64,000 nt of DNA, taken from the NCBI RefSeq assembly GCF_030063355.1, contig NZ_JASISZ010000029.1, positions 21,684 to 85,683 on the forward strand, written 5' to 3'. Of the stretch, positions 10,506 through 19,178 are shown piece after piece. The notes below the pieces were generated by a model, which was not told where the DNA came from, searched no databases, and saw only the letters and a list, made by a program, of their open reading frames with translations. The position numbers and the translations under genes were made by a program. Numbering within the stretch: the first letter of the stretch is position 1; every line of letters starts with the position of its first letter. The DNA is from Streptomyces sp. PH10-H1 (GTDB lineage Bacteria > Actinomycetota > Actinomycetes > Streptomycetales > Streptomycetaceae).

Positions 10506-11567
10506 GGCGTACCCGTCCATCCGGAGGGCGGGCGGCGCACCGCCGCACGCTCCGACCAGGCGTATCAGAACCCGGCCGGGGACGCCGCGCTGCGCCGGGC
10601 CATCGCCCGGCAGACGACCAGGAGAAGCGGCGTCCTGGTCGACCCGGAGCAGGTGCTCGTCGCTCCGGGAGCGCGGCTCGCCATCCACTGCGTGCTCACC
10701 ACCGTCCTCGGCGAACGCCCCGAGGTGCTGCTCCCCGCGCCCTACTGGGTGAGCTGTCCGCAGCTGGTAGCGATGGCCGGCGGCACCACGGTGCGGCTGC
10801 CGGCCCAGGTCGGTGACGGACACCTCGACGTCGGTGTCCTCGAGGCCCACCGCACCGCGGCGACCGACGTACTGGTGGTCAACTCCCCGCGCAACCCCGA
10901 CGGCGCGGTGACGCCCGCGGAGTCCCTCGGCGAGATCGTCGAACGGGCCGGCCGGCACGGCATCGTCGTCCCCTTCGACGAGGTGTACCGCGGAGTCCCG
11001 GTCACCGCCGAACCAGCCCCCTCGGTCCTCGACATCCATCCGCGGCTGCCCGCCCACTGCGTCGTCATCGACGGGCTCAGCAAGAGCCACGCCCTGGCCG
11101 GACTGCGGGTCGGCTGGGCGATCGCGGACGAGGGCCTGACCCGGCGTGCGGCCGCGGTGACTTCGCATCTGTTCGGCGGAACGTCGACCGCCGTACAGGA
11201 GATCGCCGAAGCGATGCTGGACGGCGGCGAGGACGTCAGGACAGGCATCGGCGCCGCGCCGGCCGACAACCTGCGCTACGCCCTGAAGCAACTGGCCGAT
11301 GTGCCGGGCGTCTCCTGCGCCGACCCGGCCGGGGGGATCTTCCTCTTCCCCGATCTGAGGCGGTGGCTCGCCGAGTGGGCTTCGGCCGGAGCCCGGGAGA
11401 ATCTCGCCGGCTGGCTCGCTGAGGAAGGCAAGGTCGCCGTCGTGGACGGCGCCGCCTTCGGCGCGCCCGGCCATCTGAGGCTCTCCTTCGCGCTGCCCGC
11501 CGAGCAGCTCGAGGAAGGCGTCGACCGGCTCCGTACGGCCCTGACCGCCCCTGCCCACCAGCGATGA
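10221..11567 (+). CDS. Chimeric reading frame: PEP mutase fragment fused in frame to class I aminotransferase
   Basis: 448 residues from an internal ATG with no ribosome site. Residues 1-95 are PEP mutase including EDKHFPKMNS (51-60). From about residue 96 on it is a fold-type I PLP aminotransferase, beginning at what looks like the GEPDFP position (here GVPVHP). That leaves the aminotransferase without its first 30-40 residues. Its active-site features are present: NSPRNPDG (Asn near 225), DEVYRG (Asp 253), and the PLP lysine K288 in DGLSKSHALAG. The junction at about 10505 is seamless in frame, which suggests a deletion that joined two genes. Whether the fused frame is translated is doubtful because its natural start lies behind the lesions at 10112 and 10161. 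Substrate unknown. Confidence 0.7.
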   Translation: MTDYLAAAAQIQASCGIPVVADVDTGFGGNMNVAHMVREYERAGVTAVCIEDKHFPKMNSFVDKGQVLLDADDFYRKLQIAKAAQESPEFYVIARGVPVHPEGGRRTAARSDQAYQNPAGDAALRRAIARQTTRRSGVLVDPEQVLVAPGARLAIHCVLTTVLGERPEVLLPAPYWVSCPQLVAMAGGTTVRLPAQVGDGHLDVGVLEAHRTAATDVLVVNSPRNPDGAVTPAESLGEIVERAGRHGIVVPFDEVYRGVPVTAEPAPSVLDIHPRLPAHCVVIDGLSKSHALAGLRVGWAIADEGLTRRAAAVTSHLFGGTSTAVQEIAEAMLDGGEDVRTGIGAAPADNLRYALKQLADVPGVSCADPAGGIFLFPDLRRWLAEWASAGARENLAGWLAEEGKVAVVDGAAFGAPGHLRLSFALPAEQLEEGVDRLRTALTAPAHQR

Positions 11568-11632
11568 CGGTCCCTCCCCGGGCCGGACCGCGAGGCCGGG
11601 CGGGGGAGTCGGGACCGGTAGATTCGAGTGCG

Positions 11633-12932
11633 ATGAAGCGTAGTTCCAGCACGGTTGACGCAGCGTCAGCCGCCCGGCGGCGTGGCCGGTATCCGGCCGG
11701 CCGGCTGTCCCGGCAGATACCCGACGCCGGGCCGCCGCGGATGATGGCCCTGGCGACGTTCGTCAGCACCGTCGGCACCGGACTGTTCATGACCTCGTCC
11801 GTCCTGTACTTCACCCGGGTCGTGCAACTGCCGGCCACCCAGGTCGGACTCGGTCTGACCGTCGCGGGCCTGGTCGGACTGCTGGCCGGAATCCCGATCG
11901 GCGTTCCGGTCGACCGGCGCGGCCCGCGCGAGGTCCTGCTGGCCACACTCGCCGTCCAGGCCGCCTCGATGGCCGCGTACGTCCTGATCGACAGCTTCGC
12001 GGTGTTCATCCTGGTGGTCTGTTTCGACATGCTGGCGACCACGGCCGGCAGCGCGGCCCGCGGCCCCCTGATCCGCCGGGTGGGCGGCGAACAGGCGGCG
12101 GTCCTCCGGGCCAAGCTGCGCGCGGTGACCAACGCGGGCATCTCGATCGGGGCCGCTGGCCGCCGCGGTCGCCATCCAGATCGACACCCGCGCCGTCTAT
12201 CGGGCGCTGATCCTCGTCAACGCGGAGACCTTCCTTCTCGCCCTGCTCGTGACCCTGCGCATCCCGCGTTTCGGTCCGCTGCCCCGGCCGGCCGGGGAGC
12301 GCCGCTGGTCGGTACTGGCCGACCGGCCCTTCGCCGCCTTCTGCGCACTGAACGGGCTGATGGGCCTGCAGTACCAGGCGTTGCTGCTTCCGCTGCCGCT
12401 CTGGATCGTCTCCTCGACCGACGTTCCCCGGTGGACCATCGTCGGCATCATGCTCATCAACACCGTGATGTGTGTGCTGTTCCAGGTCGGGGTGGGCGGA
12501 AAGTTCGAGACTTCACGCCAGGGCGGCGTGGCGATGCGCCGGGCCGGGCTGATCTTCCTGGCCGGCTGTACGGCGCTGGCGCTGGTCCCCGGACTGCCGG
12601 GCTGGGCCGCGGTGTTCGTGGTGTGCGCCGCGGTCGGGGTGCACACGATCGGCGAACTGTGGCATGCCCCGGCGACCTTCGCGCTCGGCTTCGGGCTCGC
12701 GCCCGCCCATGCCCAGGGCCAGTACCAGGGCCTGTTGAGCCTCGGCCTGGACGGCGGCCAGGCACTCGCGCCCGCGCTCCTCATCAGTCTGTGCATCGGT
12801 CTCGGCCAGGCCGGATGGGTACTGCTCGGAGTGTTCTTCGCCGTCATCGGTCTCGCGTCACCGGCCGTCACCCGCTGGGCCGAGCGGACCCGCCCTGCGG
12901 TCGTCCCCCAGAGTCCGGCCCCTTCGCCGTAG
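11633..12932 (+). pseudogene. Frameshifted MFS transporter
   Basis: ATG 11633 begins a 12-helix major facilitator. The first half reads normally, with the loop 2-3 motif VDRRGPREVLL and helices 1-5, up to SIGA at about 12154. There the frame changes by one extra or two missing bases (GGG-GCC-G-CTG). The second half continues from LAAVAIQIDTRAVYRALIL in the other frame through helices 7-12 to 12932. Without the shift the protein would be about 432 residues. It follows the aminotransferase frame by 65 bases and may have been the export or resistance pump of the phosphonate locus, but that link is only positional. A single-base sequencing error cannot be excluded. Confidence 0.75.
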
Positions 12933-13071
12933 GGCTCGCCCGCCCAGGTGCGGCGCAGCAGCGTCATCTGCCCGTCGAGACGGTGGCCTGACGGCTCGTC
13001 ATCGCCCGCCGCAAGACCCCACTCCAGGTGCCGGGTGCCGCCGCTGCGGACGCGGGCTCGCGTAGGGTCAC

Positions 13072-13512
13072 GTGGTGGCTTTGTTCAGTATCGAGCGGTA
13101 TTCACCCCTGCCCGTCGACGAGGTGTGGCGACGGCTCACCCGATGGGAGCGCCATGCGGCCCATGTGCCGCTGACCAGGATCTCCGTCACGACCCCGCCG
13201 CCGACGAGGGTGGGCACCGTGTTCGTGGCGCGCACCGGCCTGGGTCCGGTCGGATTCGACGACCCCATGGAGATCGTGCGCTGGGACCCGCCCTCGCCGG
13301 GCGTCGTGGGTCATTGCCGGCTGGAGAAGCGCGGCACGGTCGTCGTGGGCTGGGCGGAGATCGAGGTGAGCGCGCGGGACACCGGATCATGGCTCGTGTG
13401 GCGCGAGGACCTGCGGGTACGGAGGCTGCCGCGGCTGTTCGACGGCACGACGGTTCTGTCGGGCCGGCTGCTGTTCGGCCGCGCGATCACCGGCCTGCTC
13501 GCTGAACGGTAG
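13072..13512 (+). CDS. SRPBCC-family (START-like) protein
   Basis: 146 residues. The pattern is that of the SRPBCC/polyketide-cyclase-like fold: an opening strand with IERYSPLPVDEVWRRLT, a middle with FDDPMEIVRWDPPSPG, and a closing long helix (LLFGRAITGLLAER). Such proteins bind hydrophobic ligands in a deep pocket. In streptomycetes this short form is common, usually of unknown role. GTG at 13072 and the next GTG at 13075 are both possible starts. It stands alone between the MFS remnant and ribokinase. Confidence 0.8.
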   Translation: MVALFSIERYSPLPVDEVWRRLTRWERHAAHVPLTRISVTTPPPTRVGTVFVARTGLGPVGFDDPMEIVRWDPPSPGVVGHCRLEKRGTVVVGWAEIEVSARDTGSWLVWREDLRVRRLPRLFDGTTVLSGRLLFGRAITGLLAER

Positions 13513-13621
13513 CCGTACGGGCCTCGGCCGGCCGGGCGTCCGTCGGATGTCCCGGGCCCGCGCGCGCCTGTGCCGATCCGGCAGGCGGAGAACTCAGCGA
13601 AGAAGACGGCGGAGCACAGCG

Positions 13622-14647
13622 ATGAATGAACGACTGATCGTGATCGGCAGTCTCAACATGGACCTGTCGGTCACCGTCCCCCGGCTTCCCCGGCCGGGGG
13701 AGACCGTCTCCGGCGCCGATGTGGTGCGCGGTCCCGGCGGCAAGGGCGGCAACCAGGCGGTGGCCGCGGCACGGCTCGGCGCGCGGGTCCGGATGGTCGG
13801 ACTGCTGGGCGACGATGCCCACGGCGCGGACCTGCGGGCCGCGCTGGTCGCAGAGGGCATCGACGACCGCGCGGTGAACGTCCTCCCGGGCACGGCCACC
13901 GGGCTGGCGCTGATCGTCGTCCAGCACGACGGCGAGAACACCGTCACCCTCTCCCCCGGCGCCAACCGGCACCTCGACGAAGCCACCTTGCGGACGCTCA
14001 CGGACGGAATCGTCGCGGATCGCGGCGACACGGTCCTGCTTCAGCTCGAAGTGCCGCTGCCCACCGTCCTGACCGCCGCCCGCGAGGCCCGTGCCGCCGG
14101 GGCGCTGACCGTGCTCAATGCCGCTCCCCTGCCCGAGCCCGGCCCCCTGATGGCCGAACTGCTGCGTGAGGTCGACGTCCTCGTCGTCAACGAGACCGAG
14201 GCGGCCGGACTGCCCGGTGCTTCCGGCATCGCTCCCCCGGCGGACCGGGACCACCCGGGCGCGGACCCCGCGGGTGCGGAGCCCGCACGCCAGGACGAGG
14301 ACTGGACGGCTCGCGCGGACCGGCTCAGGCTGCTGGGTCCCGCGACCGTCGTGGTCACTCTCGGCGCTGTCGGCGCGGTCGCCGCCGGCTCCGGAGGCCA
14401 CCACACCGAACCGGGCTTCCCGGTGGACGCGGTGGACACCGTCGGCGCGGGCGACGCCTGCTGTGCCCAATTCGCCATCGCACTCGGCCTCGGCCGCCCG
14501 CTCGCCGAGGCCGTACGCCGGGCCTGCGCGGCCGGCGCCCTGGCAGCAACCCGGCACGGCGCCCAGGACGCGCTCCCCTCCCGGGCCGCGGTCGACGCCC
14601 TGCTGGCGGGCGCGGCCCCGCGTACAGAGGTGCACCGTGCGCGCTGA
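13622..14647 (+). CDS. rbsK: Ribokinase-like PfkB-family sugar kinase
   Basis: 341 residues from ATG 13622; the frame is open upstream but family similarity starts at NERLIVIGSLNMDLSVTVPR. PfkB features are the N-terminal GGKGGNQAVAAARLG and the C-terminal DTVGAGDACCAQFAIAL, with the catalytic Asp and anion-hole Gly residues. Ribokinase phosphorylates ribose at O5 with ATP. No ribose transporter lies nearby, so the substrate could be another pentose or nucleoside. Around residues 200-222 there is an Asp/Pro/Ala-rich insertion (PPADRDHPGADPAGAEPARQ) not usual in ribokinases. Confidence 0.85.
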   Translation: MNERLIVIGSLNMDLSVTVPRLPRPGETVSGADVVRGPGGKGGNQAVAAARLGARVRMVGLLGDDAHGADLRAALVAEGIDDRAVNVLPGTATGLALIVVQHDGENTVTLSPGANRHLDEATLRTLTDGIVADRGDTVLLQLEVPLPTVLTAAREARAAGALTVLNAAPLPEPGPLMAELLREVDVLVVNETEAAGLPGASGIAPPADRDHPGADPAGAEPARQDEDWTARADRLRLLGPATVVVTLGAVGAVAAGSGGHHTEPGFPVDAVDTVGAGDACCAQFAIALGLGRPLAEAVRRACAAGALAATRHGAQDALPSRAAVDALLAGAAPRTEVHRAR

Positions 14648-14921
14648 CGGGGTGTGGCACCCCCGGCTGCTGCACCTGGTCGCCGCACCGGGCCACGGCG
14701 ACCTGCTGGTCGTCGCCGCCGGGCTCCCTGTCCCCCTCGGGGTCGGCCACTACCGCGGCCGTCTCCCCTCCCGCCTCCCCGTGCGGCCCCGATCTCCGCG
14801 CGCACGATTGCCGCGCGTTCGGGGCCATGGATCGCCGGACTCGGGGCACGAGTGACCGCACGGCACTGAGCGGGACCCGGTCAGCGGCCCCGCCGCCGTG
14901 ACACGCAACGGAGGAACCCCC

Positions 14922-15188
14922 ATGAACTGGCGACACCGTGCGGCCTGTCGTGCTGAGGACCCCGAACTGTTCTTCCCCGTCGGCAGTTCCGGCCCAGCGC
15001 TTCTGCAGATCCAGCAGGCGAAGGCGGTCTGCCACCGCTGCCCCGTGACGGAGAGCTGCCTGCGATGGGCCTTGGAAGTCGGCCAAGACGCCGGCGTGTG
15101 GGGCGGGCTGGACGAGGACGAGCGCCGGGCGGCGAAGCGCAGGGCCGCCCGTGGTCGCGCAGCCGCCGCACGGCGGATGGCGGACTGA
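14922..15188 (+). CDS. WhiB-family iron-sulfur regulator (WblE-like)
   Basis: 88 residues from ATG 14922, directly after GGAGGAA. Four conserved cysteines for a [4Fe-4S] cluster are present: one in RAACRAEDPELFF and three in AVCHRCPVTESC. They are followed by the GVWGG turn and a basic C-terminus (KRRAARGRAAAARRMAD) for DNA or sigma contact. The body (MNWRHRAACRAEDPELFFPV, GPALLQIQQAK) is closest to the short WblE/WhiB type. These proteins act as redox- or NO-responsive partners of the principal sigma factor. The WblE assignment is from memory of that family. It converges on a DUF3040 gene. Confidence 0.9.
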   Translation: MNWRHRAACRAEDPELFFPVGSSGPALLQIQQAKAVCHRCPVTESCLRWALEVGQDAGVWGGLDEDERRAAKRRAARGRAAAARRMAD

Positions 15189-15246
15189 CCCGCTCGATGT
15201 CATCGACGCGCTCGCCCGATGGGAGGAGAGCCGCGGCTCCCGCCCG

Positions 15247-15630
15247 TCAGGGGGCGTCGCGCCGTGGTGCGATCCGTGTCCGGTTCCGGTTCGTCCGGTT
15301 CCAGTTCCGGTGCGGGCGCGGAGCCGAGGCGGCCGCGGGGCCGCGCACCAGGGATCCGAGGCCGACCAGGGTGACCGTCCAGGTGCCGACGAAGGTGTAG
15401 ATCAGGGTCGGCGAGTCCGCCCGCACCGCTTCGACCAGCAGGAGCAGCGAGCCCGCGGCCAGGATGCCGAGCAGCGCCGTCAGCCAGCCTGCCGGCGGAC
15501 GACGCATCCACCGGCAGGCGGCGGACACCCATCGGCCCAGCCGGCGCATGAGCCGTCCCTCGCGCCGCAGTTGGTCTTCCATGCGGCTGAGGATCCGGCG
15601 TTCCTCATCGGTGAGTTCTTCCGCGCTCAT
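15247..15630 (-). CDS. DUF3040 small membrane protein
   Basis: 127 residues. The N-terminal amphipathic segment (LTDEERRILSRMEDQLRREG) is the hallmark of DUF3040. It is followed by two membrane helices (about 49-68 and 74-94) and a basic, Arg/Asn/Pro-rich C-terminus. Function unknown. Its ATG overlaps the TGA of a 59-codon frame upstream (ATGA), which suggests translational coupling. Confidence 0.8.
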   Translation of the reverse strand: MSAEELTDEERRILSRMEDQLRREGRLMRRLGRWVSAACRWMRRPPAGWLTALLGILAAGSLLLLVEAVRADSPTLIYTFVGTWTVTLVGLGSLVRGPAAASAPRPHRNWNRTNRNRTRIAPRRDAP

Positions 15631-15806
15631 CGTGTGGGCCCCTCCCCTGTACAGCTGAGCGGACTGGTGGCGCGGGCTGCGCCGCGCTTCCGGGGGCCCT
15701 GGCCTCGGAAGCGCGGCGCAGCCGTCCTGGCCGCTCCGGGGAGATCGGGGACCTCGACCAGGGGCGGTAGGTCGGTTGTGAGCCGTGAGCGTTCATCAGC
15801 GTCCAT
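15627..15806 (-). CDS. Possible 59-residue leader-like protein coupled to the DUF3040 gene
   Basis: ATG 15806 follows GGGGGAG at good spacing, and the TGA (15627-15629) overlaps the DUF3040 start as ATGA. The first 27 residues (MDADERSRLTTDLPPLVEVP and on) look like ordinary protein. The rest is Arg/Ala/Pro-rich and spans a perfect 18-base inverted repeat. I do not recognise it. The signals argue that it is translated, and the composition argues against a long-conserved protein. Confidence 0.4.
   Translation of the reverse strand: MDADERSRLTTDLPPLVEVPDLPGAARTAAPRFRGQGPRKRGAARATSPLSCTGEGPTR
15675..15723. repeat. Perfect 18-base inverted repeat
   Basis: Arms 15675-15692 and 15706-15723 are exact reverse complements around a 13-base loop. 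It sits upstream of DUF3040, inside the small coupled frame, so it would fold in that mRNA. It could be an attenuator or terminator, or a mobile palindromic element. Confidence 0.7.
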
Positions 15807-15929
15807 GAGGACTCCCCCGCGATCTCTGGCCCCACCTGAATCCTGTATTGAAGCCGCTTCCCCCGCCACGAAGCCGCAAACGCCGGGGGCGCGATACAGG
15901 GGTCCGGTGTCCTGGGGCTCAACCGTCGC

Positions 15930-16403
15930 ATGGAGCGCTTCACCGCGGTGGCGGCGCTCGGCGTGCCCTACGCCTTACGCACACCCGTGCCGCTGACCGA
16001 GCTGCTGCGGCGGTACTACCCGGGCAAGTTCAACGTGGTGCTCTACTTCCAGCAGCCCCGCGTCCCCGAGGCGGAGCTGGAGGCCGATGTTGCAAGGACG
16101 CTGCGCTTGACGATGTACGCGCTGTCCGGCGAGGCCCCGCCCGATCTGGTGCCCCGCTGGCTGACCGGGACGCCCGACCTGCCGCGGCTCGGCACAGGCC
16201 GCGTCACCCAGCCCGCCCTGTACATCAGCGGTGATCTCGATTCCGCGTACCGCTTCGGCAGCCTCGACCCGATGAAGGAGGCTGTCACCGGCCTGCGGGA
16301 CATCATCATCCTGCCCGGCTGCGGCCACTGGACCCAGCAGGAACGGCCCACCGAGGTCAACGAGCGGCTCATCCCGTTCCTCGCATACGCCCTGGAGGCC
16401 TGA
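15930..16403 (+). pseudogene. C-terminal remnant of an epoxide-hydrolase-type alpha/beta hydrolase
   Basis: 157 residues matching the last 60 percent of the family. It has a cap region (LLRRYYPGKFNVVLYFQQPR, VPEAELEADVARTLRLTMYAL), the late acid region (QPALYISGDLDSAYRF) and the catalytic-His end (LPGCGHWTQQERPTEVNERL). The N-terminal part with the oxyanion HG.P motif and the nucleophile Asp (HDWG) is absent. Immediately upstream only about ten residues more (near RMERFTAVAAL) fit. Without the nucleophile it cannot be active. Confidence 0.75.
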
Positions 16404-16469
16404 CGACTCCCGCTACGCCGTCCGGGCGCTGCCCCGTGCACACCCTCCAGGACTGGGTATCAGATCCCC

Positions 16470-17312
16470 ATGGGCACGGAGTCTGCGCCTGGCCACCACC
16501 GCACACCCCATTCCGGCAAGGACGGTCCCTCGTCACGCCGGGGAGCGAGGCTTGCGCGCATGGCGCGCCGGATCTGGCAGCGCGGCGTCGAGATCGAGCT
16601 GCTGCACCGGTCGATGGGGTTCGCCGCGCTGGGCCTGGTCACGCTCATCCCCCTGCTGATCGTCGTGGCGGCCGCGCTGGGACAGAACAACGGCCAGGGA
16701 TTCGTGACGTGGGTGCGGGACGCGCTCGGGGTGACGGGCAATTCGGCCCGCGCGGTGGAGACCCTGTTCAGCACCCCCGCGAGCGTGCTGAGTACGACGA
16801 CCGCGCTCAGCCTGGCGTCCCTGGCCGTCTTCGGGCTCTCCTTCGTCGCCGCCATCCAGACCGCCTACGAACGCATCTGGGACCTTCCGTCCGCTCCGTG
16901 GCACGCCACCTGGCGGCGGGCCCTCGCCCTCGCGGTCCTGGTCGCGTATCTGCTGGTGGCCGAGTACAGCGACCATGTCCTGCAGGGCACTGCCCTGCAG
17001 CCCACCATCAGTTTCGTCGTGACGGGCGGCGGGGGCATGGCGTTCTTCTGGTGGCTCCAGAGTTTCCTGCTGTGCGGCCGGGTCCCCCGGTCGTTCCTGC
17101 TGCCCGGAGCCGTAGCCACCGTCCTCGGGCTGGTGGGACTCCGGTTCTTCTCCGTCACCGTCTTCTCACCCCTGATCGCCAGCAGCGCGGTCTCGTACGG
17201 GCCCATCGGCACCGTGCTCATCGTGCAGTCCTGGCTGATCGGCGTCGGCTTCGTCATCTACGCGGGAGCCCTGGCGGGGCAGGGGCTGCGCGATCGCAAG
17301 CACTCCTCTTGA
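16470..17312 (+). CDS. YihY/virulence factor BrkB-family membrane protein
   Basis: 280 residues with six predicted membrane helices and the family's N-terminal IELLHRSMGFAALGLVTLIP and YERIWDLP motifs. It was once annotated as ribonuclease BN but is now regarded as an inner-membrane protein of unknown function. The first ATG (16470) lacks a ribosome site. ATG 16560, preceded by GCGAGG, would give 250 residues (MARRIWQRG) and is an equally good start. It converges on the DHA2 efflux gene. Confidence 0.85.
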   Translation: MGTESAPGHHRTPHSGKDGPSSRRGARLARMARRIWQRGVEIELLHRSMGFAALGLVTLIPLLIVVAAALGQNNGQGFVTWVRDALGVTGNSARAVETLFSTPASVLSTTTALSLASLAVFGLSFVAAIQTAYERIWDLPSAPWHATWRRALALAVLVAYLLVAEYSDHVLQGTALQPTISFVVTGGGGMAFFWWLQSFLLCGRVPRSFLLPGAVATVLGLVGLRFFSVTVFSPLIASSAVSYGPIGTVLIVQSWLIGVGFVIYAGALAGQGLRDRKHSS

Positions 17313-17358
17313 CCGCCTCCCCGGCGGGCGGGTCGGTGGCGGGACGGGCGGGCGGCCG

Positions 17359-18942
17359 TCAGCCCTCGGAGATGTCATTCCGGGCGGCCAGCGGCGGGCC
17401 GTCCACGGCGCAGTGCAGCCGCGGCTCGTGCCGCTCGCATTCCCGCTCCGGTCCCGGCTCCGCTACCGGTCCCGGCTCCGCGGCGAGCGGGTTGGTGCGG
17501 ATCGTGGCGGCGGCCAGGGCGGCGCCGGCGGCCAGCAGCACCGCCGCGATGACCAGCGACTGGTGGAATCCGTGCGAGAACGCCGCGGGATCGTCGTAGC
17601 TGCGTCCGGACAGCCCGGTGACGGCGGGGAGGGCGGCGACGGCGATGAGCCCGGCCGCACGGGCGACCGCGTTGTTGACGCCCGACGCCACACCCGCGTG
17701 CTCGGCCCCGACGGCGTCCAGGACCGTGGCGGTGAGCGGCGCGACCAGGACCGCCAGGCCGAAGCCCAGGACGAGGACGGCCGGGAGGACGTCCCGGGCG
17801 TAGTCCGCGTGCTGACCGACACGGAACATCAGCAGGACCGCCGCGGCGCAGATCAGCGGGCCGACCGTCATCGGCAGCCTGGGCCCGACGCGTTGCGACA
17901 GCCGGCCGAAGCGCGCGGAGAGCAGCAGCATCATGACGGTGATCGGCAGCATCGCCGTTCCGGCGGCGAGCGGCGAGAATCCGGCGACGACCTGCAACTG
18001 GACGGCGAGCAGGAAGAACACCCCGCCGAAGGCCCCGTAGACGGCGAAGGTGACCGCGTTCGCGGCGCTGAACTGGCGTGAGGAGAACATGCTCAGCGGC
18101 AGCATCGGATGCGTCTGGCGCGCCTCGGCGACCAGGAAGCCGGCGAGGGCGGCGACACCCACCAGCCCGCTGATGATCACCGCCGCCGATCCGGCGCCGT
18201 GCTCCGGGGCCGCGATGATCGCGTAGGTGACACCCGCCAGGCCCACCGAGCTGAGCGCCGCGCCGAGCACGTCGATACCGCCGGTGGCCGCGGGATCGCG
18301 CGTCTCGGGTACGTGCCGCTGGGCGATGAGGACGACGGCTACGGCCAGCGGGGCGTTGATGAGGAACACCCAGCGCCAGGACGCGGCCTGGACGAGCCAG
18401 CCGCCCAGGAACGGGCCGATCGCGGTCGCGACACCGCCGAACGCGGACCAGGCGCCGATCGCCCGGGCCCGGTCGTCCGGGTGGAAGGACGCCTGGATCA
18501 TGGCGAGGCTTCCGGGCATGAGCAGCGCTCCTCCGACGCCCTGCAGCGCCCGGGCGGCCAGCAGCCAGCCCGCCGAGGGCGCCAGCCCGCACAGCAGCGA
18601 CGCGCCGGCGAACCACAGGACACCGACGTTGAACACCCTGCGCCGGCCGTACCGGTCGCCGAGCGCGCCGCCCAGCAGGATGAGCGAGGCCAGCGCGACG
18701 GTGTAGGCGGTCACCGCCCACTGCAGAGTGCCGAATCCGGCGCCGAAGTCACGGCCGATCGCCGGCAGGGCGACATTGACGACGGTGGCGTCGATCCCGG
18801 CCAGCGCGGAGCCGAGTACCGCGGCCACCAGCACCCACCGCCCGGCGACCGACCCGACATGGATGGCCCCTGCCTGCCCGGCCTCTCCGGTTTTTCCGGT
18901 CGGATCGGTCTCCCGCCCGGCCGACCGCGACTTCGAGAACAT
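17359..18942 (-). CDS. DHA2-family (EmrB/QacA) multidrug MFS efflux transporter
   Basis: 527 residues from ATG 18942; the open frame continues 43 codons upstream without similarity and no strong ribosome site is seen. About 14 membrane helices. Helix 1 holds the DHA2 motif (LAGIDATVVNVALPAIGRDF). Motif A is LGDRYGRRRVFNVG, and motif C lies in helix 5 (IGPFLGGWLVQAASWRWVF, with the W-R-W-x-F typical of DHA2). It is expected to export drugs by proton antiport; the substrate is unknown. No adjacent TetR or MarR regulator is seen. Confidence 0.9.
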   Translation of the reverse strand: MFSKSRSAGRETDPTGKTGEAGQAGAIHVGSVAGRWVLVAAVLGSALAGIDATVVNVALPAIGRDFGAGFGTLQWAVTAYTVALASLILLGGALGDRYGRRRVFNVGVLWFAGASLLCGLAPSAGWLLAARALQGVGGALLMPGSLAMIQASFHPDDRARAIGAWSAFGGVATAIGPFLGGWLVQAASWRWVFLINAPLAVAVVLIAQRHVPETRDPAATGGIDVLGAALSSVGLAGVTYAIIAAPEHGAGSAAVIISGLVGVAALAGFLVAEARQTHPMLPLSMFSSRQFSAANAVTFAVYGAFGGVFFLLAVQLQVVAGFSPLAAGTAMLPITVMMLLLSARFGRLSQRVGPRLPMTVGPLICAAAVLLMFRVGQHADYARDVLPAVLVLGFGLAVLVAPLTATVLDAVGAEHAGVASGVNNAVARAAGLIAVAALPAVTGLSGRSYDDPAAFSHGFHQSLVIAAVLLAAGAALAAATIRTNPLAAEPGPVAEPGPERECERHEPRLHCAVDGPPLAARNDISEG

Positions 18943-19178
18943 CGAAGGGCCTACAGTCCGTGTCCGCGCGGCCGGAGCAGCGCCGCGTCGGCGATCTCCC
19001 GCCAGCCCTCGTCGATCACGAGCGAGTGCCTCCCAGGTCTGTGGTGGGCGAGCCGGCGGACCGGCCGCCACGCCTCACGCTAGGGGCGCCGATCCGCCAT
19101 GGCAAGCGGTCCGAGCCCATTACAGCCCGGAGCCGGTCATCAGGTGCCGTCAGGTGCCGTCGCGTGCGCTCTCCGGCG

